Positions 1-9,197 of a stretch of 37,579 nucleotides of DNA are shown piece after piece (within the stretch, counting starts at the first letter, position 1; each line of letters opens with the position of its first letter). The translations under genes were made by a program, and so were the position numbers. The stretch is from contig CAUJJO010000056.1 in NCBI GenBank assembly GCA_963205125.1, forward strand, positions 1 to 37,579, read 5' to 3'. Below the pieces are notes generated by a model that was given only the letters and a program-made list of their open reading frames with translations, did not search any database and had not been told where the DNA came from. The stretch is from Pseudomonadota bacterium. Lineage in GTDB: Bacteria; Pseudomonadota; Gammaproteobacteria; Burkholderiales; Burkholderiaceae_C.

Positions 1-2
1 GC

Positions 3-545
3 GGCGCCTTGCTGCGCAGCGGCGCACAGCCCGGCGACCTGCTCTGGGTCAGCGGCAGCCTGGGCGATGCACGACTGGCGCTGGAGGTCTTTCGTGGTCG
101 CGCGGCGCTGCCCGCGGCCGACTTCGAATCGGTACGCCTGGCGATGGAATGCCCAACACCGCGCGTGGCGCTGGGGCTGTCGCTGCGGGAGCTGGCCACG
201 AGCGCGATCGACCTCAGCGACGGACTGCTCGGCGACCTCGGCCACATCCTGCGCCGCTCGCGCGTGGGCGCGCGGCTCGAGCTGGCCGCGCTCCCCTGCA
301 GTGCGGTGCTGGCGGCGCAGCCGCGCGCGCTGCGCGAGGAATGCCTGCTGCGCGGCGGCGACGACTACGAGCTGCTCTTCACCGCGCCCGCGGCGCAGGA
401 CGCGGCGGTGCGCGCCGCGGCGGCGGCATCCGGCGTGGCGGTGACGCCGATCGGCTCCCTCGTGGCCGAGGCGGGCGTCGTCCTCGTCGTCGAAGACGGC
501 CGCGAGCGCGCCGAGTCGGCACGCGGCTTCGTACATTTCGAATGA
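3..545 (+). CDS. thiL: Thiamine-monophosphate kinase, C-terminal part (5' end outside window)
   Basis: ThiL phosphorylates thiamine monophosphate to the cofactor thiamine diphosphate in the cytoplasm, using ATP. The frame is open from the window edge, so the N-terminal ATP and Mg-binding half is missing and about 180 residues remain. The visible part carries C-terminal landmarks of the AIR synthase-like fold: TPRVALG, then AIDLSDGLLGDLGHI (the second Asp-rich segment), and GGDDYELLFT. The family is usually about 320 residues, so roughly the last 55% is present. The stop codon overlaps the pgpA start (ATGA), which implies coupled translation. The thiL-pgpA-pncC order is common in betaproteobacteria. 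Confidence 0.93.
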   Translation, partial: GALLRSGAQPGDLLWVSGSLGDARLALEVFRGRAALPAADFESVRLAMECPTPRVALGLSLRELATSAIDLSDGLLGDLGHILRRSRVGARLELAALPCSAVLAAQPRALREECLLRGGDDYELLFTAPAAQDAAVRAAAAASGVAVTPIGSLVAEAGVVLVVEDGRERAESARGFVHFE

Positions 546-1141
546 GTCCAGTGAGCGAATCGACCGACGATCGACCCGCCGCTGCGCCGCCCCGGCGCGC
601 CGACCTGCGCTTCATGCTCGCGCAGCCGGCGCACGTGATCGCGCTGGGTTTCGGCAGCGGCCTGGCGCCGCGCGCGCCGGGCACCGCCGGCACGCTCTTC
701 GCCTGGGGCGCCTACCTGCTGCTGGCGCGCGCGCTGCCCGCACCGGCGCTGGCGCTGCTGCTGCTGCTTGCGTGGCCGCTGGGCTGGTGGGCGTGCACGC
801 GCGCGGCGCAGCACCTGGGTGTCGCCGACCCCGGCGCCATCGTCTGGGACGAGATCGCGGCCTTCTGGCTGCTGCTGGGGTTGCTGTCCTGGCTGCTGCC
901 GGACGCGTGGTGGGTGCAGGCGCTGGCGTTCGCGCTCTTTCGGCTGCTCGATGCGGCCAAGCCCGGGCCGGTGGGCTGGGCCGACCGGCGCTTCAAGCTG
1001 CGGCCCGGGCAGGCGATCCGCTGGGCGCAGGGGGCGGGCATCCTGCTCGACGACCTGGTCGCGGCGCTGTGCAGCCTGCCCCTCGTCTGGGCCATCGTGC
1101 GCGCCGTCGAAGCGCTCGCGCTGCGCGGGGGCGGCGGCTGA
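542..1141 (+). CDS. pgpA: Phosphatidylglycerophosphatase A
   Basis: PgpA removes the phosphate from phosphatidylglycerophosphate at the inner membrane, the last step of phosphatidylglycerol synthesis. The protein has 199 residues. Family signatures are visible: LGFGSGLAPRAPGTAGTLFA near residues 37-56, VWDEIAAFW (acidic metal ligands), FRLLDAAKPGPVGWADRR, and a closing GILLDDLVAAL. Several hydrophobic segments fit a small polytopic membrane enzyme. The ATG at 542 was chosen because it overlaps the thiL stop by 4 bases; the open frame extends further upstream, but only as an antisense-like shadow inside thiL. The stop shares one base with the next start (TGATG). The N-terminal tail of about 25 polar residues before the conserved core is ordinary for Burkholderiales PgpA. 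Confidence 0.95.
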   Translation: MSPVSESTDDRPAAAPPRRADLRFMLAQPAHVIALGFGSGLAPRAPGTAGTLFAWGAYLLLARALPAPALALLLLLAWPLGWWACTRAAQHLGVADPGAIVWDEIAAFWLLLGLLSWLLPDAWWVQALAFALFRLLDAAKPGPVGWADRRFKLRPGQAIRWAQGAGILLDDLVAALCSLPLVWAIVRAVEALALRGGGG

Positions 1142-1629
1142 TGTCGCTTGCCGTCTTCGAGGCCGAGGTGCAGGCGCTGGGCGATCGGCTGCGCGCGCTG
1201 GGCCTTCGCGTGGCCACCGCCGAGAGCTGCACCGGCGGGCTGATCGCCGCCGCCTGCACGGCCGTCGCCGGGTCCAGCGACTGGTTCGAGCGCGGCTTCG
1301 TCACCTACAGCAACGCCGCCAAGATCGAGCTTCTGGGCGTGGCGCCCGCCCTCTTGCAAGCCCACGGTGCCGTCAGCGAGGACGTCGCGCGGGCGATGGC
1401 CGAGGGCGCGCTGCGGCGCGCGCCGGTGCAGCGCGCGGTGGCCGTGACCGGCATCGCCGGCCCCGGCGGCGCGGTGCCGGGCAAGCCGGTGGGCACGGTC
1501 TGGCTGGCGCTGGCGCGGCACGACGGCGTGACGCAGGTCCGGCGCCTGCAATGCGCCGGCGACCGCGCGGCCGTGCGCGAGGCCACCGTGCACGCGGCGC
1601 TGCAGGCGCTGCGGGAAAGCCTGCGCTGA
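1141..1629 (+). CDS. pncC: Nicotinamide-nucleotide amidase (CinA C-terminal domain family)
   Basis: This 162-residue protein is a stand-alone CinA C-terminal domain. Family members such as E. coli PncC (YgaD) deamidate nicotinamide mononucleotide to nicotinate mononucleotide for NAD recycling. Visible signatures are TAESCTGGLIAA near residues 22-33, with the conserved Ser, and GIAGPGGAVPGKPVGTVW near residues 104-121. No N-terminal MoCF-like domain is present, so it is the short form. It starts on the ATG overlapping the pgpA stop by one base, the third coupled gene of the set. In related genomes pyrF often follows; here a REP-like pair and a convergent signalling gene follow instead. Confidence 0.93.
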   Translation: MSLAVFEAEVQALGDRLRALGLRVATAESCTGGLIAAACTAVAGSSDWFERGFVTYSNAAKIELLGVAPALLQAHGAVSEDVARAMAEGALRRAPVQRAVAVTGIAGPGGAVPGKPVGTVWLALARHDGVTQVRRLQCAGDRAAVREATVHAALQALRESLR

Positions 1630-1695
1630 TTGCAGGCCTCACCGGCAGGCGCACTCGGCGCGGCGCGAGCGGCGAGCCTTGTTCCGAGCGTCTTT

Positions 1696-1774
1696 CGTAG
1701 GAGCGCCGGCAGGCGCGATTGGGCGCCGCGCGTGCTCATGCCAAGGCCGCATCGCGGCTGCCGCCGCTCCTACG
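1696..1774. repeat. Inverted pair of REP-like palindromes (REPIN-like), locus 1
   Basis: Two 24-base REP-like units face each other. Unit A at 1696-1719 reads CGTAGGAGC, then a GCGCC/GGCGC stem around GGCA, then GAT. Unit B at 1751-1774 is on the opposite strand and has a GCGGC/GCCGC stem. The spacer is 31 bases and the conserved CGTAGGAGC heads are outermost. The pair sits between the convergent ends of pncC and the GGDEF/EAL gene, a typical place for REPs, and it could end transcription from both sides. Units of the same sequence occur again near 28.4 kb. No RAYT transposase gene is in the window. Confidence 0.8.
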
Positions 1775-1805
1775 GGGCCTCGCGCGCCGCCGCGCGGCGC
1801 GGCAC

Positions 1806-3524
1806 TCAGGCCGGCACGTGGTCGCGGGTGCGCGATGCCAGCCAGGCCGCGAAGGCCTCTGCCGGCAGCGGCGTGCCGTGCAAATGCCCCTGCTGCAGCG
1901 CGCAGCCCTGCGCGAGCAGCCACTGCTGCTGCGCCGGGGTCTCGACGCCTTCGGCCAGCACCTCGATGCCCAGGGCCGCGGCCATCGCGAACATCGCCTG
2001 CGCGAGCGCGCGGTCCTCGGCGTCGTGCGGCAGGCCGCGCACGAGGCTGCAGTCGATCTTCAGCCGCTGCGGGCGCAGGCGCTTGAGCTGCGACAGCGAG
2101 GAGTAGCCGACGCCGAAGTCGTCCACCGTCAGCCCCAGGCCCAGCGCGCGCCAGCGCGCCAGCGCGCGCGGGACGCCGTCGGGATCGTCGAGGAAGGCGT
2201 CCTCGGTGAGCTCCAGCTCGAGCATCGCCGGCACCAGCGCGTGGCGCTCCAGCGCGTCGCGCAGTGCCTCCGACAGCGCCGGGTTGCGCGCCTGCTGCAC
2301 CGAGAGGTTGAGCGCCAGCCGCCCCGGCGCGAGCCCCTGGCCCAGCCAGCGCGCCAGCTCGGCGCAGGCGGCCTCGAGCACCCAGGCGTCGATGTCGGCC
2401 ATCAGGCGGCACTGGCGCGCGGTGTCGATGAAGTCCGCGGGCGCCAGCAGCCCGCGCCGCGGGTGCTGCCAGCGCAGCAGCGCCTCGCAGCCGACGACGC
2501 GGCCGCTGCGCGCATCGAGCATGGGCTGGTAGACCAGCGTGAACTCGTCGCGTTCGAGCGCAAGCGCCAGCTCGCGCTCGGCGTCGATGCGCTCGCGCAG
2601 CGCCTGGTCCAGCGCCGGCTGGTAGAAGCTGTAGAGGCCGCGGCCGAGCGTGCGGCTGCGCTGCAGCGCCAGCGACGCCGCGCGCGCGAGGCTCTCGAAG
2701 TCGGCGCCGTCGCTCGGGTACATGGCGATGCCGATGCTTGCCGAGGCTCCCAGCAACTGGCCGCTGCGCGGCAGTTGCAGCGGCTGCTCGACGCAGCGCA
2801 GCAGCCGCTCGGCGGCGCTGGCGACGCGGTCCCAGCCCACCGGCCCGGCCAGCAGCACGAGGAAGTCGTCGTCGCCGCCGCGGCAGAGGAAGTCGGCGTC
2901 GCGCAGCGTGGCAGCCAGGCGGTGCGCCATGCCGGTGAGCAGCTCCTCGCCGACGCTGTGGCCCAGGGTGTCGCTGACGGTGTCCAGGCGATCGAGGCCG
3001 ATGCGCAGCAGCGCCAGCGACCGCCCCTGCCGGCGCGCCGACGCCGCCTCGTGGCCGAACAGCTCCTGCAGCAGGGTGCGGTTGGGCAGCCCGGTGAGCG
3101 TGTCGTACATCGCCGCCTTGCGCAGCCGCGCCCGGCCGGCCTGCAGCTCGCCCTGGAGCTGGCCGACGCGCTGGCGCACCTCGTCCATTCCCTGCACCAG
3201 CGGCGCGAGTTCGGGCGCCAGCTCGGCGGGCGCCAGCGTGGCGACCGGGCGCAGGCCGGCAAGGCCCAGCGCCTGCTCGGTCAGGCGGGCCAGCGGCTCT
3301 TCCAGGCGGCGCGACAGCAGCCCCAGCACGAGCAGCGCGCCGGCCACGCCCTGCACGACGACCAGCAGCAGCACCGCCGCGCGCCAGGGCGCGGCAGGCG
3401 CCGGCAGCGACCTTGGCAGCGCGCTGGCCAGCAGCCACAGCAGCGCCGGCACGAGCACCGCGGCCAGCACGGCCAGCAAGAGGCTGGCGCGCACGCTCAG
3501 GGAGGGCAGGCGGGGGGACTTCAT
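1806..3524 (-). CDS. Membrane GGDEF/EAL protein; degenerate GGDEF, probable c-di-GMP phosphodiesterase
   Basis: The 572-residue protein has two N-terminal membrane segments (about residues 12-36 and 47-71), a short linker with a coiled-coil tendency, a GGDEF domain (about 137-295) and an EAL domain (about 320-565). The GGDEF half looks dead: the signature at about 215-221 reads RGGDDDF, which aligns as GDDDF in place of GGDEF, and the upstream metal and base-contact segment reads IGLDRLDTVSD instead of the usual DxD...IND. The EAL half keeps EALLRWQHP, LNLSVQQ, ELTE, DDFGVGYSSL, KIDCSLV and AEGVE, so c-di-GMP hydrolysis is likely. The start is the ATG before the first membrane segment; a longer open frame runs back into holA. 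No partner gene is visible. Confidence 0.92.
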   Translation of the reverse strand: MKSPRLPSLSVRASLLLAVLAAVLVPALLWLLASALPRSLPAPAAPWRAAVLLLVVVQGVAGALLVLGLLSRRLEEPLARLTEQALGLAGLRPVATLAPAELAPELAPLVQGMDEVRQRVGQLQGELQAGRARLRKAAMYDTLTGLPNRTLLQELFGHEAASARRQGRSLALLRIGLDRLDTVSDTLGHSVGEELLTGMAHRLAATLRDADFLCRGGDDDFLVLLAGPVGWDRVASAAERLLRCVEQPLQLPRSGQLLGASASIGIAMYPSDGADFESLARAASLALQRSRTLGRGLYSFYQPALDQALRERIDAERELALALERDEFTLVYQPMLDARSGRVVGCEALLRWQHPRRGLLAPADFIDTARQCRLMADIDAWVLEAACAELARWLGQGLAPGRLALNLSVQQARNPALSEALRDALERHALVPAMLELELTEDAFLDDPDGVPRALARWRALGLGLTVDDFGVGYSSLSQLKRLRPQRLKIDCSLVRGLPHDAEDRALAQAMFAMAAALGIEVLAEGVETPAQQQWLLAQGCALQQGHLHGTPLPAEAFAAWLASRTRDHVPA

Positions 3525-3673
3525 GGCGTCCCGGGGCTTTCGACCGGCGCGCCGCGTTCTTGAGCGCGGCGCCGCGGGGCGCGGCCGCGCGGCCGCGTCG
3601 GCGTGACGATTTCGACGTCGGCGGGAGGCGGGAGGCGGGTCGGGTCGGGCCGAGGCAGGCGGGAAAGGCGGCC

Positions 3674-4750
3674 TCAGCCGCTCAGGGCCAGCGCAGCCCG
3701 CGCGGCACCGCCCTGCAGCGGCTGCAGCATCGTCAGCGCGAGGCGGCGCAGGCCGTCCCAGGGCTCGGCCGGCCAGTCGGGGTGGCGCAGGCCCTTGACG
3801 AGGCCGTCGCAGACGCTGGCCTCGCGCAGCCAGTGCGCAAGCGTGGCCGCCGGCAGGCGCGGCAGCACGCGCTCGAACAGCTTTTCCTTGGCGCCCCAGA
3901 CGCGCGCCTCGCGCAGCGCCAGCGGCAGCGGGCGGCCTTCGTCGAGCGCGCGGCGCGCGCGGTCCAGCGCGCGGATGTCCTCGGCCAGCGTCCAGTGCAC
4001 GAGCACCGCCGCTTCGCCCTCGGCGCGCAGGCCCTCGAGCATGCGCAGCGCGCGCGCCACCTGGCCGGCGAGGATGGCCTCGCCGAGCTTGAAGACGTCG
4101 AAGCGCGCGACGTCGAGCACCGCGGCCTGGATCTGCTCCAGGCTCAGCTCGCCGGGCGGGTGCAGCAGGGCCAGCTTCTGCAGCTCCTGGTGCGCGGCGA
4201 GCAGGTTGCCTTCGACGCGGTCGGCGAAGAAGGCAAGCGCCAGGCGCCCCGCCTCGCCCTCGGCGACGCGTTGGCCCTGGCGCGCCAGCCGCTGCGCCAG
4301 CCACGCCGGCAGCTTCTCGCGCTCGACCGGGTCCAGGCGCAGGCTCAGGCCCGCGCCGTCGAGCGCGGCGAACCAGGCGCTCTTGATCTGCTGCCCGTCC
4401 AGCCGCGGCAGCAGCACCAGCGTGAGCAGGTCCTCGGGCAGCGCGCGGCAGTAGCGCTGCAGGGCCTCGGAGCCCTCCTTCCCCGGCTTGCCCGAGGGGA
4501 TGCGGATCTCGAGCAGGCGGCGCTCGGCGAAGAGGCTCATCGCCTGCGCGGCGCCGAGCACGGCGCTCCAGTCGAAGTGCGCGCCGCTGACGGTGAAGAC
4601 CTGGCGCTCGGCGTGGCCGGCTGCGCGCGCCGCGGCGCGGATGGCGTCGGCGGCCTCCTGCGCCTGCAGCGGCTCGTCGCCGTGCAGCGTGTAGAGGCGG
4701 TCCAGCCCGCGCTGCAAGCGGGCCGGGAGCTGCTCGGCGCGGATCTGCAT
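3674..4750 (-). CDS. holA: DNA polymerase III subunit delta
   Basis: The delta subunit opens the beta sliding clamp as part of the clamp loader. The protein has 358 residues, close to the usual 340-350. It begins MQIRAEQLPARLQRGLD and has the family pattern LYTLHGDEPLQAQEAADAIR near residue 20, then the FTVSGAHFDW segment. As in other delta subunits there is no Walker A motif. It follows lptE by about 30 bases on the same strand, the usual leuS-lptE-holA order of betaproteobacteria. Downstream, on the same strand, is the GGDEF/EAL gene after about 150 bases with no gene. Those bases contain only a short GC-rich 7-base tandem repeat (around 3621-3641). Confidence 0.94.
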   Translation of the reverse strand: MQIRAEQLPARLQRGLDRLYTLHGDEPLQAQEAADAIRAAARAAGHAERQVFTVSGAHFDWSAVLGAAQAMSLFAERRLLEIRIPSGKPGKEGSEALQRYCRALPEDLLTLVLLPRLDGQQIKSAWFAALDGAGLSLRLDPVEREKLPAWLAQRLARQGQRVAEGEAGRLALAFFADRVEGNLLAAHQELQKLALLHPPGELSLEQIQAAVLDVARFDVFKLGEAILAGQVARALRMLEGLRAEGEAAVLVHWTLAEDIRALDRARRALDEGRPLPLALREARVWGAKEKLFERVLPRLPAATLAHWLREASVCDGLVKGLRHPDWPAEPWDGLRRLALTMLQPLQGGAARAALALSG

Positions 4751-4779
4751 GGCCGGCGGCGGTGCCGTGGACGCGCGCC

Positions 4780-5382
4780 TCAGGGCCGCAGCGCGGCGAG
4801 CTGGCGCATCACCTGCGCGACGATGTCGGCCTGCATCTCGCGATAGAGGTCTTCCTCCTCGTGCTGCTTGGCCAGCGCCAGGTTCTCGCTATAGCTCATG
4901 TCGCGCGCCAGCAGCAGCTCGCCGATCGGCGTCAGCTCGCGGCCGGCCGGCGTGTGCGCACGCCAGCGCAGGCGCAGGCGCAACTGCAGCTCGCGCACCT
5001 GCGCGGCCGAGGTGGTGGCGACGACGCTGCGCTCGCGCGCCTCGGCCAGCGCCTGCAGCACCACTTCGGCGCGCGCCGGATCGGCCAGCACCCGCACGCC
5101 GCGGGCCTGCAGCGCCTGGGTGAGGGCGTGCGAGAGCGGCGAGCGCGGCGCGAAGCCGGTGAGGGCGATCGAGCGCAGGGCCAGCGGCTCGCTGCCGCGC
5201 AGGCGAAAGCCGCAGCCCGTGAGCGCAAGCGGTGCCAGCGGTACCAGCGGTGCCAGCGGTGCCAGCGGTGCCAGCGGGCCGAGCGCGGCGAACGCCGGCA
5301 GCGCGAGGGCAAGCGTGCGGCGCACGGGGCGAGTGCCGCGCGTGCGGCGCGCGTGCGGCCCGGTGCGCTCAGACCACGACAT
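4780..5382 (-). CDS. lptE: LPS-assembly lipoprotein LptE
   Basis: LptE is the outer-membrane lipoprotein that plugs LptD and helps insert lipopolysaccharide. The lipobox LALTGC (Cys near residue 57) is followed by [10 protein letters not shown], the family's characteristic start of the mature protein, and the remainder fits the LptE fold. With the ATG at 5382 the protein has 200 residues and overlaps the end of leuS by 14 bases, but the n-region is then unusually long. An in-frame GTG at 5325 would give 181 residues and a more normal signal peptide; the choice is unresolved. The hydrophobic core of the signal peptide is expanded by a 9-base tandem repeat giving repeated Pro-Leu-Ala, which is odd for an h-region. 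Confidence 0.9.
   Translation of the reverse strand: MSWSERTGPHARRTRGTRPVRRTLALALPAFAALGPLAPLAPLAPLVPLAPLALTGCGFRLRGSEPLALRSIALTGFAPRSPLSHALTQALQARGVRVLADPARAEVVLQALAEARERSVVATTSAAQVRELQLRLRLRWRAHTPAGRELTPIGELLLARDMSYSENLALAKQHEEEDLYREMQADIVAQVMRQLAALRP
5231..5275. repeat. 9-base tandem repeat, five units, inside the lptE signal peptide
   Basis: Five tandem copies of GGTGCCAGC (the second reads GGTACCAGC) lie in frame within lptE. On the coding strand they encode repeated Leu-Ala-Pro in the signal-peptide core, with one unit changed to Leu-Val-Pro. Unit number can change without breaking the frame, so signal-peptide length could vary between strains. Confidence 0.9.
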
Positions 5383-8026
5383 TGACCAGCCGGCCCGGCA
5401 CCACGACGACCTTCCTGGGCTTGCGGCCCTCGCAGAAGCGCACGCAGTCCGGATGCGCCAGCGCCGCCGCTTCGATCGCGCCGCGGTCGGCCGCGGCGGG
5501 AACGCGCAACTGGCCGCGCAGCTTGCCGTTGACCTGCAGCACGAGCTCGACTTCGTCCTGCACCAGCGCGGCCTCGTCGACGGCAGGCCAGGGTGCGTCG
5601 AGCAGGTCGCCCAGCTCGGCCTCCAGCCCCAGCTCGCGCCACAGCGCCCAGGTGATGTGCGGGCAGGCCGGGTAGAGCACGCGCAGCAGGATGGAAAAGC
5701 CCTCGCGCAGCGCGCCCGCGGGCGGCTCGGCGCCTTGCGCCGCGGCTTCGAGCGCGTTGAGCATCTTCATGCCGCCGCTGACGACGGTGTTGTACTGCAT
5801 GCGCTCGAAGTCGTAGCTCACCTGGCGCAGCACGGTGTGCAGCTCCAGCCGCAGCGCCTTGGCCGGCGCACTCGCCTCGGGCGCGCCGGCCTGCCGCAGC
5901 AGCGCCTGCTGGCGCGCGCCGAAGGCCCAGACGCGGCGCAGGAAGCGGTGCGCGCCATCCACCCCGGCGTCGTTCCACTCGACCGTCTGCTCCGGCGGAC
6001 TCGCGAACATCATGAACAGGCGCGCGGTGTCGGCCCCGAAGCGGTCGATCACCGCCTGCGGGTCGACGCCGTTGTTCTTGGACTTGGACATCGTCGTCCA
6101 GCCCTCGTAGGCGACCGGCTGGCCGTCGCGCCTGGCGGTGGCGGAGACGACGTGGGCGTGCTCGTCGCGCACGATGTCCAGGTCCTGTGCCCAGAAGTAC
6201 TCGCGCCCGGCCTCGGCGCTGACGCGCGAGAAGGCTTCGTTCAGCACCATGCCCTGCGTGAGCAGGCGCACGAAGGGCTCGCTCGCCTGCACGAGGCCGA
6301 GGTCGCGCATGACCATGGTCCAGAAGCGCGCGTAGAGCAGGTGCAGGATGGCGTGCTCGATGCCGCCGATGTACTGGTCCATCGGCATCCAGTACTGCGT
6401 GCCGGCGCCGACCATCGCGCTCTCCAGCCGCGGGTCGCAGTAGCGCATGAAGTACCAGGAGCTGTCGACGAAGGTGTCCATGGTGTCCGTCTCGCGGCGC
6501 GCGGGGCGGCCGCAGGTCGGGCACTTGACGCCGGCGTGAAAGCCTTCGTGCTTGTTCAGCGGGTTGCCGCTGCCGTCGGGGATGCAGTCCTCGGGCAGCA
6601 CCACCGGCAGGTCGGTCTCGGGCACCGGCACCGCGCCGTGCACCTCGCAGTGGATGATGGGGATGGGCGTGCCCCAGTAGCGCTGGCGGCTCACGCCCCA
6701 GTCGCGCAGCCGCCAGGTCGTCTTCTTCTCGCCCAGGCCCCTGGCCTGCAGCGCCTTGGCGATGGCGTCGACCGCGGCCTGGTGCGTCAGGCCGCTGAAG
6801 TTGTCGCTGTTGACCGTGATGCCGCGCGTCTTGTCGGCGTACCAGGCCTGCCAGCGGTGATAGTCGAAGTGCTCGCCGTCGATGTGCACGACCTGCGTGA
6901 TCGGCAGCTTGTATTCGAGCGCGAAGGCGAAGTCGCGCTCGTCGTGCGCGGGAACGCCCATCACCGCGCCGTCGCCGTAGCTCATCAGCACGTAGTTGCC
7001 GACCCACAGCGGGATCGCCTGCCCGGTGATCGGGTGCTGCACCGTCAGCCCGGTGGCGATGCCCTTCTTCGCCTTTAGCGCGAGCTCGGCCTCGGTGGTG
7101 CCGCCCTTGGCGCACTCCTCGATGAAGGCGGCGATGGCCGGGTTGCCGGCCGCGGCGTGCGCGGCCAGCGGGTGCTCGGGCGCGACGGCGCAGAAGGTCA
7201 CGCCCATCAGCGTGTCGGCGCGCGTCGTGAAGACGTGCATGCGCCCGCCCTGGATCGGCTTGCCGTCGGCGCCGCGGATGTCGTGCGTGAAGGCAAAGCG
7301 CACGCCTTCGCTCCTGCCGATCCAGTGCTCCTGCATCAGGCGCACGCGCTCGGGCCAGCCTTCGAGGTAGTGCCGCGACGTGCTGTCGGCCACGCCCGCC
7401 AGCAGTTCCTCGGCGTAGCGCGTGATGTTCAGGTAGTAGCCCGGGATCTCGCGCTTTTCCACCAGCGCGCCGCTGCGCCAGCCGCGGCCGTCGATGACCT
7501 GCTCGTTGGCCAGCACCGTCTGGTCGACCGGGTCCCAGTTGACGAGCTGCGTGCGCCGCTCGGCGATGCCGGCCTGCAGCATCTTCAGGAACAGCCACTG
7601 GTTCCAGCGGTAGTAGCCGGGGTGGCAGGTGGCGACCTCGCGGCTCCAGTCGATGGCCAGGCCCATCGCGCGCATCTGGCCCTTCATGTGGGCGATGTTC
7701 GAGTAGGTCCAGGCGGCCGGCGGCACCTTGTTCTTGATTGCCGCGTTCTCCGCCGGCAGGCCGAAGGCGTCCCAGCCCATGGGCATGAGGACGTTGCAGC
7801 CCTTCATGCGCAACTGGCGCGCCATCATGTCGTTGATGGTGTAGTTGCGCACGTGCCCCATGTGCAGCTTGCCGCTGGGGTAGGGCAGCATCGAGCAGGC
7901 GTAGAACTTGGGCTTGGGCGCGCCCTGGGCGTCGCGCGCGTCCTCGCTGACGCGGTAGGCATCGGCCGCGGCCCAGGCCGCTTGCGCAGCGGCTTCGACG
8001 TCGGCGGGCAGGTACTTTTCGTTCAT
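5369..8026 (-). CDS. leuS: Leucyl-tRNA synthetase
   Basis: LeuS charges tRNA-Leu and edits mischarged products. At 885 residues it matches bacterial LeuRS (about 860-880). The class I signature is [15 protein letters not shown] near residues 48-62 (HIGH as HMGH), and the KMSKS loop appears as [12 protein letters not shown] near residue 640. The central CP1 editing domain is present, with a Cys-containing zinc-like stretch ([10 protein letters not shown]). It begins at the ATG overlapping the exbD stop by 4 bases (ATGA) and ends inside the start of lptE, so it sits in the middle of the operon. The large open frames opposite it are GC-driven shadows. Confidence 0.98.
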   Translation of the reverse strand: MNEKYLPADVEAAAQAAWAAADAYRVSEDARDAQGAPKPKFYACSMLPYPSGKLHMGHVRNYTINDMMARQLRMKGCNVLMPMGWDAFGLPAENAAIKNKVPPAAWTYSNIAHMKGQMRAMGLAIDWSREVATCHPGYYRWNQWLFLKMLQAGIAERRTQLVNWDPVDQTVLANEQVIDGRGWRSGALVEKREIPGYYLNITRYAEELLAGVADSTSRHYLEGWPERVRLMQEHWIGRSEGVRFAFTHDIRGADGKPIQGGRMHVFTTRADTLMGVTFCAVAPEHPLAAHAAAGNPAIAAFIEECAKGGTTEAELALKAKKGIATGLTVQHPITGQAIPLWVGNYVLMSYGDGAVMGVPAHDERDFAFALEYKLPITQVVHIDGEHFDYHRWQAWYADKTRGITVNSDNFSGLTHQAAVDAIAKALQARGLGEKKTTWRLRDWGVSRQRYWGTPIPIIHCEVHGAVPVPETDLPVVLPEDCIPDGSGNPLNKHEGFHAGVKCPTCGRPARRETDTMDTFVDSSWYFMRYCDPRLESAMVGAGTQYWMPMDQYIGGIEHAILHLLYARFWTMVMRDLGLVQASEPFVRLLTQGMVLNEAFSRVSAEAGREYFWAQDLDIVRDEHAHVVSATARRDGQPVAYEGWTTMSKSKNNGVDPQAVIDRFGADTARLFMMFASPPEQTVEWNDAGVDGAHRFLRRVWAFGARQQALLRQAGAPEASAPAKALRLELHTVLRQVSYDFERMQYNTVVSGGMKMLNALEAAAQGAEPPAGALREGFSILLRVLYPACPHITWALWRELGLEAELGDLLDAPWPAVDEAALVQDEVELVLQVNGKLRGQLRVPAAADRGAIEAAALAHPDCVRFCEGRKPRKVVVVPGRLVNVVV

Positions 8027-8511
8027 GGTCGAATTCTAGGAGCCGCCTGGGCCGGCGCCGGCTCCAGCGTCGGCTCCCGTGCCGGCTCGGCATCCTGCGG
8101 CGCCGGCGCGGTGACGAAGCCGATGCGCGAGAGCCCGGCCGCCTGCACGACGCCGATCAGCTCGGCCACCTGGCCGTAGGGCACGAGGCGGTCGACGCGC
8201 AGCAGCACCTCGGTCTGGGCGTCCGCGCGGGCGGCCTGCTGCACGCGCGCGGCCAGCGCCCGCCGCGCCAGCGGCTGCTCGTCGAGGTAGAGCTGCCCTT
8301 GCGCATCCAGCGCGAGGGCGAGGACGGCCGGCGCGCGGCTGGGGGCGGCGCCCTCGGCGCTGGGCAGGTCCAGCGCCAGGCTGCTCGTCATCAGCGGCGC
8401 GGCCACGATGAAGATCACCAGCAGCACGAGCATCACGTCGATCAGCGGCGTCACGTTGATCTCGCTCATCGCGTGCGCGGCGCGCGCGCGCTGCAGGCGG
8501 CCGAAGGCCAT
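8023..8511 (-). CDS. exbD: Biopolymer transport protein ExbD/TolR family
   Basis: The 162-residue inner-membrane protein has one membrane segment. It is the partner of the ExbB/TolQ proton channel that energises TonB- or Tol-dependent processes. The start [14 protein letters not shown] is followed by [21 protein letters not shown], the family's transmembrane signature with the proton-path Asp (about residue 25). The periplasmic part follows, including [34 protein letters not shown] split across its two strands. It starts two bases after exbB ends and overlaps leuS by 4 bases. No tonB, tolA, tolB or pal is nearby, so ExbD and TolR cannot be told apart by context alone; the placement beside dapB and leuS is normal for Burkholderiales. 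Confidence 0.92.
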   Translation of the reverse strand: MAFGRLQRARAAHAMSEINVTPLIDVMLVLLVIFIVAAPLMTSSLALDLPSAEGAAPSRAPAVLALALDAQGQLYLDEQPLARRALAARVQQAARADAQTEVLLRVDRLVPYGQVAELIGVVQAAGLSRIGFVTAPAPQDAEPAREPTLEPAPAQAAPRIRP

Positions 8512-8513
8512 GC

Positions 8514-9173
8514 TCAGGCCGGCGGCGCGCGGCCGTCCAGCGCCTGCTCGCGCAGGTCGTGGGCGAAGCCTTCGAGTTCGGCCTCGGCGGCGGCGATGCG
8601 CTGGCCGAAGACGTTGTAGGCCAGCACGCCGGGGATGGCGACGGCGATGCCGGCGGCGGTCATGATCAGCGCCTCGCCGACGGGGCCGGCGACCTTCTCG
8701 ATCGACAGGCGTCCGCTGGCGGCCACGCCGACCAGCGCGTGGTAGATGCCCCAGACGGTGCCGAAGAGGCCGACGAAGGGCGCGGTGCTGCCGACCGAGG
8801 CGAGCAGCACCTGGCCGAACTGCAGTTGCGCAAGCCCGGCGTGCAGGGCGTCGCGCAGCCGCCGCGTGAGCTGGGCCTGCGCCTGCCCGGCCGCTTCGAG
8901 CGTGCCGGCGGGGGCCGGCGCCGCCGCGGCGTCCAGCAGCGGCAGCAGCAGCCGCTGGCGGTCGATCGCCTGCAGGCGCTGGCGCGCCTCGGCGAGCGTC
9001 GGCGCGCTCCAGAAGGCGGCGGTGCCGCGGGCGATGTCGCGGCGCACGCGCCGCAGCAGCCAGCTCTTCCAGCCGATCACCACCCAGGCCGCCACCGACA
9101 TCGCCAGCAGCAGCAGCGCGACGAAGCGGGCGACGCTGTCCGCGCGCTCCCAGAACGGGGCCAGGCCGTCCAC
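8514..9173 (-). CDS. exbB: MotA/TolQ/ExbB proton channel family protein
   Basis: The 219-residue inner-membrane protein has three membrane segments: about residues 17-37, then a pair in the C-terminal half. The family core is clear: LASVGSTAPFVGLFGTVWGI with the conserved Pro and Gly, then KVAGPVGEALIMTAAGIAVAIP carrying the Thr/Ala proton-path positions, and AYNVFGQRI. It forms the pentameric channel with ExbD and uses the proton motive force to drive TonB or Tol machinery. It follows dapB with a 24-base gap, and exbD follows after two bases. The ExbB versus TolQ assignment rests on context and is less sure than the family. Confidence 0.92.
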   Translation of the reverse strand: MDGLAPFWERADSVARFVALLLLAMSVAAWVVIGWKSWLLRRVRRDIARGTAAFWSAPTLAEARQRLQAIDRQRLLLPLLDAAAAPAPAGTLEAAGQAQAQLTRRLRDALHAGLAQLQFGQVLLASVGSTAPFVGLFGTVWGIYHALVGVAASGRLSIEKVAGPVGEALIMTAAGIAVAIPGVLAYNVFGQRIAAAEAELEGFAHDLREQALDGRAPPA

Positions 9174-9197
9174 GCTGCGTGAGGCTTGCGGCCGAGC

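Noticed and set aside
1719-3563. 614-residue plus-strand frame opposite the GGDEF/EAL gene
   Set aside because: The GGDEF/EAL gene has strong domain motifs on the minus strand; this frame is Gln, Arg and Ala-rich with no motif.
5231-5275. Tandem repeat as CRISPR or VNTR locus
   Set aside because: Units are 9 bases with no spacers and are in frame in a coding region; no cas gene is nearby.
4898-7078. 726-residue frame on the plus strand opposite leuS
   Set aside because: It lies antisense to a clear leucyl-tRNA synthetase and has His, Gln, Arg and Ala-rich composition typical of a high-GC shadow, with no recognisable domain.
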